From contig CM045993.1 of NCBI GenBank assembly GCA_025175895.1, positions 59,028,621 through 59,092,620 of the forward strand: 64,000 nt of DNA, read 5' to 3'. The position numbers and the translations under genes are program-made. The DNA comes from Wurfbainia villosa (Eukaryota > Streptophyta > Magnoliopsida > Zingiberales > Zingiberaceae). Positions 56,096-64,000 of this stretch are shown here, piece after piece (the first letter of the stretch is position 1; each line of letters starts with the position of its first letter). The notes under the pieces are model-generated. The model ran no database searches, was not told the DNA's origin, and worked only from the letters and a program-made list of their open reading frames with translations.

Positions 56096-56255
56096 ATGAA
56101 TGTTACGAACGTTGGTGTCTCTAGAGGGGGTGAATAACGTTTACGCTTCGTTGCTTGAAATTCGATTGAGTTCGTTTGATTGCTTGTCTACAATGATGCT
56201 AGTGTGCAACGGAATATACAACAAATAAAAATGTACAACAAGAATACACAAGCAC

Positions 56256-57817
56256 TGTAGGGATCCTTATGCGAAAAACACATCGCAAAATGCAGCGGAA
56301 AATTGGATCCCTCCAGAGATCCATGTGTATACATAATCAAAATCGTTCTTACAACTACATCTAGTTGAGAGATTACCCTTGATGTGTAGCCCTTCGCAAT
56401 CCCAGCAGCAACTTTTGGATCTCAGTACGATCAGAGTGGTTGCACCTCTACGGTATCCATGCGAACACAGACTTTTGGAGAATCGAAGTTGTGCTAGCAA
56501 CACTCACAAGCTTTTTCTCAAAACCAAGAGGAATAGTTTCAACCAAGATGATGATGAGAAGATCTTTAAAGAGGTTTTTCATGAAAGGTCATGAAACTCT
56601 TGTCTTTTCGTATTCCCTCTTCAATGAATGATTAATCCGCATTAACCATGCATGATGAATCCATATCCATTCATCTTCTTCAATTGGTTTAACTTGAGTC
56701 TAACTCAAATTAAACCAACTTGAGTCTAACTCAAGTTTTAGCCAAGCAATGAGTCTAAATCAATCTAGTCCTTTCAATGATTCCAATTCAATAGCCTAAT
56801 GGTTCATTTAGTCAAACTAAAATGAACTCATCTCCAAAATAACATGTTCTTTGTGTGACCCAATAGGTTCTCATAACGTTGGCAATGTCCCTAAAAACCA
56901 TTTTAGAGACATAAGCAATGAGTGACATCTAGCAATGCTTCATTGCTACCCAAGTGATAAGAATGTTGAGATCCAACAAAACTTTTCTGTGGCTATTATC
57001 TTGTATGACTCAATCCTTCTATCCTTGATATCTAGATCGATCAATGAGGCATAGATCGTGTCATCCTTTTATCAATCTTTGTGTTTCTTGATCTCCAAGT
57101 AGACTATCTTAATCAAATGAGCTCAATATCTCATATTGACTTATTTGAGCATGATCATGCATTTTAGTAGTCCTACTTTATCAAGGGGCCCACAGATATC
57201 ACTTCCGTCATATGGAAGAGATAGATCTCATTTCCATCACTCACATCCCTCCGCATAATTCATTGCATACCCAATGATCGACTTTATAGTCCACCCTGTT
57301 ATAGGTGATGTTTATCGATACTAAAGTATACAACTCCTTATGTAGGGAATCATAGTGATTCCAAGTCTAAGGACTATTCATACCAATAGTCACTATGAGA
57401 ATGTTTATGACACTCATATGACGATCCATGAAACATTCTCATGCAGGTCAGTTCAGTACATATTCTCTAATATATACCTATGTGTCAACTTGATATCCTA
57501 TATCCATGACTTATGAGATCATCAGTTGACCTATATGCTAATCTCAACGTATTAATATTATCTTTGTATATTAATACTTGACTAGGAACAGTTACGAGTA
57601 GTGTTCTAAATATATATCTACAGTATCCCACTATCAAGTCACCAACTTGATATGTCGTATACTAGAACCAACTACCCTAGGATATTATTATATTTATTTA
57701 AATGGCACATCAATGAAGTAAATACAATAACCATAAATTTTTCTTTATTAAGAAATATAATACAATAAGTTCCTATACCAATCATCTCATAATCAACACT
57801 TAAGGCTAATACTAACA
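56256..57817 (-). mobile_element. Copia solo LTR in the G LTR (1.56 kb)
   Basis: Perfect target duplication agcac (56251-56255 and 57818-57822). Ends are TGTAGGG...CTAACA on the plus strand, the same termini as A-family LTRs, and internal blocks (such as TGTGTGACCCAATAGGTTCT near 56850) resemble A at 2527-2560. There is no second LTR or coding sequence. Confidence 0.87.
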
Positions 57818-57836
57818 AGCACAACACAAGATATAA

Positions 57837-57868
57837 TGTGGTTCGGAACCTAAAGTTCCTACTCCACA
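57837..57868 (-). other. Loop E-like stem-loop, G 3' LTR
   Basis: Outer stem TGTGG/CCACA and inner stem GGAAC/GTTCC are perfect, with AGTA/GAA. Confidence 0.7.
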
Positions 57869-58784
57869 GGACGAGCTCAATAGTGAGCTTTAGTGATGCA
57901 CACCACCACTAATAAACCTCTCCTTCTCAGAAAACACTCCGGAGGTGGAGAAACCTCTTACAAAGTGATTATAATAGTAATACAAGAAATACAACAAGTA
58001 TATTATGCAATAAGAAAATACAAGTAAAGAAAACTTTACACAAAGAATGTTTGATTGCTTGCTTGTTGCTTGCTTTGGATTGCTTTTGAAGGTATGGAAT
58101 GCAGTAGCACTTCTCCTTCAAAATTGCCCCAAAAACTATTGCAAAATTCTTCATCTCGAGCTACTTTTATAACTTGCATTGAGCTAATTTCGCACCTAGC
58201 AATCGATTGCTAAAAGTCACCAGTCGACTTCTCTCCCATCCGTTGTCTGACAACTACTTCATCCACGTTGGAACCTACCCAACGGATACCCTAGCAGTTG
58301 ACTGCCCTTACCAATAGTCGACTATAGCCTAGTAGTCGATTGATCAGTCGACTACCAAAGCTTTTGTTCTCGTGTTCAATTAAAGCAATCGACTGTCAAA
58401 CCCTAGCAGTCTACTGATCAAGGCTAGTCGACTGCCCACAATGGCAGTCGACTGCTAGAGCTTCACCCGAGTAGTCAAAGCTCAGTCGACTATCAGACCA
58501 ATCGACTGATCCAAGTTGACTAGGCTGCTAAGTGTCACACACCTGGCCAGCTGACTATTTCATAACCCCCGTCGACTAATAAACCTCAAACATGAGGTTT
58601 AACTCAAGTATGATGCTCTCATACTTGATAGACCACTCTTAGCCTACACCTAAGCCTTCTAGCCACCTCCATCAGTCTCACACCTATTGGATCCCTCTAA
58701 GTCATCCATGACTTGTTCATCCATACGCTAGGCTTCAGGTGCTTCCATCGGCTATTGTCATGCTAATTGGGTTTACTTTGCAAA

Positions 58785-59150
58785 GGTACATTTGGACTTA
58801 TGCCACCAAGACAAATGCTTGGACTTTAAGCCATCAAACATTGGACTTATACTGCTAGGACTACATGCTTGGACTTTACACCGCCAATATCACATCCTTG
58901 GATTTCCCAATTGCCAATCATTCATACTTGGACTTCCACCGTCAAAGTTCACTTGGACTTTATGCCGCCAAGACTACACACTTGGACTTATGCCGCCAAG
59001 ACTATAACCTTGGACTTTCCTTGCTAAGTACCTATGACTTGGACTTTACCATTGCCAAGACCCATGCTTGGACTTTTAATGCAAAGACCCATGCTTGGAC
59101 TTCTCAATTGCCAAGTACCCATGACTTGGACTTTCCATTGCAACGTTTTG
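58785..59150 (-). repeat. Hairpin-array minisatellite in G 3' LTR
   Basis: About a dozen units built on CTTGGACTT, each preceded by a CCAAG- or CCAA-type arm. Stems include CCAAGT/ACTTGG and CCAAGCAT-type extensions. Several are imperfect. Confidence 0.78.
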
Positions 59151-59221
59151 TCAAACATCAAAATACTACTCAAGTCAAACTCAAGTCTGGTCAATCGTGA
59201 CTTGCGCCGATTGCACCAACA

Positions 59222-61000
59222 ATCTCTCCCTTTTTTATGTTTGACAAAACCTTTGAGTTAGGCTACCTAACTCAAGCCATCAATTCTCCCCCTTTTTGAC
59301 ATACATCAAAAATTCTCCCCCAAGGGTATCCATATCTCATATCCCAATGAGATAACTCAATCTCTCCCTTGGTCCAAAATCATATTAGATGTCTTCACTC
59401 TTCCTAGTGATAAATCACATACCACTAAATGAGAGGCAATCCTCACTATTCTCTAATTCTCCCCCTTTGAGGAAAAACTCATCCATCATCCCTTGATGGA
59501 TAACCTCCCCTTAAAGGCTTGCTCCCCCTTGATCATTGCACCAACAATGTCCTTGGAGAGTTCCTAAGCTAATAGGAACACTAGACCATCAAAGTTAAGG
59601 GCAAAAGTTCAAACTTGAACTTTCACACACCTTAAAATTTGATACATCACCCAAAACAATTCTTCTAATTCATTTCCAATGAATCTTTACCCTTCCAATG
59701 CTTTCCAAAGAATATCCTAGGGTTAGGAGACGTTAGGGTACCTAGAGATGGATAAGAATGGGCTAAACAAACCTTGTTTATCTGAAATCAACCCAATAGT
59801 TAACTTGGTCAACAATCAGTCGATTGCCATCAACATCAGTTGACTGCCCTCAAGTGATAGTCGACTTATTTCTGCAAATGCAAAAAATAGTTTTCAGAAT
59901 TAAGATTGGAAAATCATAAGTAGTTATACATAATTTGAAAAATCACAAAAATTCATACGTATAACACTTATGTCAATCATTATGGGTGAAAAATATTTTT
60001 ATATGAAAATACCCATTTAATTATGAGATTGATACAAAGTTCAAAACAATTGATAACTTCAATGTTTTAAGCCTACTTTGTATCAACTTCATCAATGGTG
60101 ATTGCTATCAAAAGATAGACTTCACCAAGGTTTTCTAAAATGATTTTAAAATATTTTTGAAAACCTATTTTGAACCATGGTCTATGGACTAGTTGTACAT
60201 AACTTGTACATTAGCTTTCCCATGATTCATCATTATCATTTAATGAGTTATAAGTTCATCATGATGTACTAAATAAACAAATGAACTTAACTCATTTACT
60301 AGCATCTCCTATGTGTCTAAGGTGTATAAAAACATACACAAGTCAATTTAATATGAGATGTGAGTTTTGGTTCTTTCCCTAAACTAAGGGCTCATGTATT
60401 TTTTCTAGGAAACTCTATTTGATTCCCTTATACTTGGGGCTTCAAATCATGTCATTGTCCTTAAATCAATTTTAATTATCCTAAATGTATGAATGATGAT
60501 CATGGCATATGTGATAGCATAAATGAATTATTGCCAATAATCATGATGTCATGGCATGAAAATAAACCTAAGCATAAGCATGACATGAAAATTAAACTTA
60601 AACATTATCATGACATTTTAAATAATATTATGAAGCATAATGTCATGACATGACACATGACAAATAACATATGGCAAATAAAATGTAAAGGCATAAGAAT
60701 ACCTAAATTTTAATATTAATTATCAATATTTATAATTAAACCTAATTTTCCATAATACCAAATCTCCTAAGTGTGCCAAAAATATAAAATGACACACCAT
60801 GACCTCTAAACCTAATTGTACTAATTTTGATCAAATTTTCATACTTCTCAAATTCTATTGGCACATCTTAAAATCTTTAGGATTAAGATTCTATCCTCAT
60901 TTCCAAAGTATCACATTGCTTTGAAAATATCATAAAGTGTCAACTTTGCTATGGTTAGGTTAACTACCTTACCAATTCAAGTTGACACACCCTAACTCAT
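59222..61000 (-). other. Polypurine tract and non-coding 3' region of G
   Basis: The tract AAAAAAGGGAGAGATT (sense) is at 59222-59237, with tract-like copies to about 59530. Palindrome-like sites lie at 59815-59870, the shared ACTTGTACATTAGCTTTCCC block near 60202 and CATGACAT repeats at 60535-60670. No gene is seen. Confidence 0.7.
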
Positions 61001-62668
61001 CTAGCGTGAGGGAATCACACTCCTAGGAATTCAAAACCTATTTGAGCTCTTTGGATTTACTAGGTACTCACTAGGGATATCCTCCCTTAGTACCTTCCTA
61101 ATGATCCTTCTAGGCTTTGAAGCCTTGGTCATTTAGGTCTTGTCAAGGTCAACTCTACGAGGAACTCCCCTTGTAACCTTGCTAGTAACTTTCCTAGACT
61201 TCTTCGAAGCCTTAGTCACTTGACACTTACCATTGTTAGCCTTAGGGATGTCTTCCCTAGTAACCTTGGTTTTTCTAGACCTATGGGTGGTTCCATTGTC
61301 AGATGGAACGCTATGGTAGGTTGACATAACCTCCTTAGACTTAGGCTTGTGACCTGAGCCTTTCCTATCCTTGGAAGACTCTTGCCTCCTACATCCTAAT
61401 TTTTTATTATTAGACCCATTAATTAAATTTGTCATTGTTCTAAGGGTCTTCTCCAATTTCTCAAGCCTTGACCTCATGACTTGATTTTCTATGACTAATG
61501 CCTCAAATTTTGAATTTTTATTTGTTCTTTGGGTATTGTTCCTCATTTTAGGCATATGCCTACACTTCTTAGGGTTAATGTCTAAATGGTTCTCTATCTT
61601 CCTAATAGCTTCCTTAGGTAGAATTGTTCTTGAGTTATTGGTTCTAGATTTGTCCTAAGGTAAATTAGCATGTTTGACACCTAAGCAATAATATTTGTTA
61701 TTTCTAACACGCTTTTCATGATCAATAGCAAGGAAATTTCTAACATGCTTTCTATCATTACATAAAGTAAGAGCATTATTTAAATCTACCTTAGAGTTTG
61801 CCTTAGCTCCCCCTACATGCGATGCTCCTTCTTTGCCCTTGGTTTGCTTCCTCTCCCTAGGGCATTGAGTCCTATAGTGGCCCCTTTGATTGTATTTGAA
61901 GCAAATAATGTGCCCTTTGCTCTTTCTTATCGGGGCTCCGACCTCCTTAGGCTTTTAATTGACTTTTGGTGTCGGTTGAGCCTTCTTGACTCTTTTTGGA
62001 CACTTGCTCTTATAGTGTCCTACTTCCATATACTCAAAACACATTATATGATTTTTATTATCATTACATGTATTTGAGTTACCTAAGTCGGTAAGGGAAT
62101 TTTGGTTTTGTCTTTGGCTCCCAAAGGTGGATGGCTCATCTTCTTGCTCCGACATTAAGGATGGTCTCTCCTCCCCCTCAATTCTAGAGGTGGAGGCTTC
62201 CTCCAATTCTTCCACCTATTCCTCGAATGTTGATCATCTCTCAACTTCCAAGTCTCCATGAGCTTGGGATGAAGATGGGCTTTCTTCTTCTTGAGGCTCC
62301 TCCATTTGTGTGGAAGGGGAATCTTCATGAAGCTTGGATACCTTACTCCATAGTTCTTTAGCATCCCTAAACTAACCTAATCTAGACACGACATTGTTAG
62401 GTAACAAATTTAATAGCATTTGCATTACCTTATCATTTCTTTCGAATTTTTCTAGTTGCTCCTTTGTCCATTTCTTCTTCTTGAGTATTCTACCCTTCTT
62501 GTCCATGGGAACTTCAAATCCTTGCAACAAAACAAACTAATTTTCTATTTCACACATAATAAAATGTTCCATCCTCACCTTCCATTGATCAAATTCTTTA
62601 TCTCCATAGAGTTCATATGGAGGAGACACGTTGATGTCATGTCCTAATCTAAAACTTGGCTCATCCAT
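61001..62668 (-). pseudogene. gag: Gag of G, decayed
   Basis: ATG at 62666-62668, then the FDQWKVRMEHF motif. From start to stop it spans 1668 bases, exactly as in B1, so losses are mostly point changes. Stops occur in the capsid-like region, around the acidic segment, between the two knuckles and in the tail. The first knuckle reads CFEYMEVGHYKSKC and the second CFKYNQRGHYRTQC; both have tyrosine in place of the second cysteine. The 61133-61555 stretch holds the coiled coil and basic tail. Confidence 0.85.
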
Positions 62669-62730
62669 CTTTTTTTTCTTCCCTCTAGCGCTTTGCTCTC
62701 TTGGAAGTTAGTCCTTTTGAAGAGCATCTA

Positions 62731-62742
62731 GCTTTGATACCA
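62731..62742 (-). promoter_or_regulatory. Primer-binding site of G
   Basis: The minus strand reads TGGTATCAAAGC, one base off the initiator-Met site, two bases from the LTR. Confidence 0.85.
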
Positions 62743-62744
62743 CT

Positions 62745-63553
62745 TGTTAGGAATGTTGGCATCGCTAGAGGGGTGAATAGCATTTATGCTTCATCGCTTG
62801 GAATTTGATTGCATTCGTTCGATTGCTTGTCTACAATGATGTTAGCGTGCAGTAGAATATGCAACAAATAAAAATGCACAACAAGAATAAAAAAGCACAA
62901 CACAAGATATAACGTAATTCGGAACCTAGAGTTCCTACTCCACGGGTGAGCTTAATAGAGAGCTCTAGTGATGCACACCGCCACTAATAAATCTCTCCGA
63001 CTCAGAAAATACTTCGGAGGTGGAGAAACCTCTTACAAAGTGATTACGATAGTATCACAAGAAATACAATAAGTATACTAAGCAATAAACAAATACAAGT
63101 AAAGAAAACTTTACACAAAGAATGCTTGATTGCTAGCTTGTTGCTTATTTTGGATTGCTCTTGAAGGTCTGGAATGAATCAACACTTCCCTTTCAAAATT
63201 ACCCCAAAAACTGATGCAAAATCCTCCATCTCGAGCTGCTTTTATAACCTGCATTGAGCTAATTTCGTGCCTAGCAGTTGACTGCCAAAAGATACCAGTA
63301 CACTGCTATCCCATCCGTTGTCTCACAACGGTTCCATCCACGCTGGAACCTATCTAACGAATACCCTAGCATGATCGCCTTACGTGATGAGATCGCCTTA
63401 CGAGTCGATCGCTACTCGGTAGTCGACTACTAGAGCTTTTGTGCTCATGTCCACTTAAAGTAGTCGACTGTCAAACTCTAGCAGTAGACTGATCAAGGCC
63501 AGTTAACTACCCACAATGGTAGTTGACTGCCAGAACTTCACTCGAGCAATCGA
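62745..63553 (-). repeat. 5' LTR of G (part)
   Basis: Matches 56101 onward and is cut at 63553 by an A-family element. Region 63370-63415 has CATGATCGCC and GAGTCGATCGC where the 3' LTR (58285-58350) has AGTTGACTG and AGTCGACT sites. Confidence 0.88.
62913..62944 (-). other. Loop E-like stem-loop, G 5' LTR
   Basis: Outer stem CGTGG/TTACG keeps pairing through two G-T pairs. The inner stem GGAAC/GTTCC is intact. Confidence 0.6.
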
Positions 63554-64000
63554 TGTAGGGTTTCCGGCACCGCGGCGAGTGTGTGTTCGAACATGTATCA
63601 TAAACATGTACACAGCGAAAGAATTAAAAAACAATAAATCTAATTCATTACATCACATGCATACATAGTACAACATGTGTAGACATAATCGCAGTTTCAA
63701 ATTTTTCAATAAAAAGAAATTATGCTAGTTATACCTGACGTATCACGTGCAGCGGGAATAATATCAACCGGAGCAACTCTCGCTAGAATTACCTCTATCC
63801 GTTTCCACGCCGAGTACCGTTGGGATAGCTTCACCAAGCTACGAGCCTCATCTTCATAGGAGTCACTAGCCTCGTGTCGAAGACGATGTGATCGAGAGAA
63901 GATCATAATCTGAATCAAAATTTGGATTTGAAAATGAGTCCCCAAAACTCGCTTCTCCGGAGAGGTATTCATCAACCGATTGACGAATCCTTGGTCCTCC
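63554..64000 (-). mobile_element. 3' end of an A-family copia LTR, extends beyond the window
   Basis: Starts TGTAGGG on the plus strand within the G LTR. Bases 63729-64000 match 1527-1800 of element A. Because in sense this is the LTR 3' end and no primer site follows, it is the 3' edge of the inserted element or solo LTR. The rest, and the second target copy, lie to the right. Confidence 0.8.

Larger units (their letters stand above)
56101..59221 (-). repeat. 3' LTR of G, interrupted
   Basis: The parts are 56101-56255 and 57823-59221, about 1.55 kb together. It has the loop E-like element, a TATA-like TTATAAAAG near 58161-58170, an AGTCGACTG array (58198-58585), a hairpin array (about 58785-59150) and an ACCAACA end. 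Confidence 0.9.
9735..64000 (+). mobile_element. Element D: plus-strand gag-only element hosting the later insertions
   Basis: D has a partial 5' LTR (9735-10239), primer site (10241-10253), split gag, and the start of the non-coding 3' region (55553-56100). The 3' LTR is beyond the window. Its LTR modules and gag match the B1/B2/G family but on the opposite strand. It is interrupted by B2, E, F and G, and probably by A at its left edge. If A inserted into D, the aaaat at 9735-9739 should also flank the far end of A, left of the window. Confidence 0.85.
56101..64000 (-). mobile_element. Element G: gag-only element, 5' end beyond the window
   Basis: In sense it has a 5' LTR (from beyond the edge down to 62745, interrupted by an A-family element at 63554), primer site, decayed gag, non-coding 3' region, polypurine tract and 3' LTR (56101-59221, interrupted by a solo LTR). 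It belongs to the B1/B2/D family and lacks pol. Its outer target copy lies outside the window. Confidence 0.88.

Overview
This 64 kb window is plant nuclear DNA made almost entirely of nested LTR retrotransposons. I see no host gene, rRNA or tRNA. The evidence is angiosperm-type Ty1/copia and Ty3/gypsy gag-pol fragments, initiator-tRNA-Met primer sites, polypurine tracts and 5-bp target-site duplications (TSDs) that can be read directly at most element edges. A large-genome flowering plant is likely; the species cannot be told.

Layout. (1) Bases 31-9734 are a minus-strand copia element (A, Tork/Angela-like) reduced to LTRs plus a reverse transcriptase remnant. Its 5' LTR is split by gag-only element B1 (2700-8871, TSD tgaat). 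(2) From 9735 to beyond the right edge runs a plus-strand gag-only element, D, into which everything else has landed. D's gag is cut into four pieces (10258-10456, 25284-26030, 35007-35235, 54990-55552) whose summed length matches one gag of this family. The three cuts are: minus-strand B2 (10457-25278), which holds element C (15693-23659, TSD aatgg), which holds a solo LTR (21378-23472, TSD tcacc); the nearly complete SIRE-type copia element E (26031-35001, TSD gggag); and the 19.7 kb Tat-lineage gypsy element F (35236-54984, TSD ctagg), itself hit by two E-like solo LTRs (48278-49336, TSD tggta; 49837-50914, TSD tttac). (3) D's 3' region holds minus-strand gag-only element G (56101 to beyond the edge), with a copia solo LTR (56256-57817, TSD agcac) and the end of another A-family element (63554 onward).

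How the parts relate. B1, B2, C, D and G carry LTRs, a primer site, gag and a polypurine tract but no recognisable pol, so they probably depended on an autonomous SIRE element such as E. E and F keep recognisable gag-pol but carry stops, and F has lost catalytic residues, mostly through C-to-T or G-to-A changes as expected for methylated DNA. F also carries two spliced antisense genes and large tandem arrays.

Most interesting signals. (a) The transcribed part of the LTRs in B, C, D, E, G and the gypsy element F shares a stem-loop whose two stems covary around an AGTA/GAA internal loop, the sequence signature of the RNA loop E (bulged-G) motif. (b) The palindrome CAGTCGACTG is arrayed just upstream of the TATA box in several LTR families, and in some copies it is replaced by CGATCG-type sequence while the flanks stay nearly identical. 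(c) The LTRs contain tandem arrays of small hairpins with compensatory base changes.
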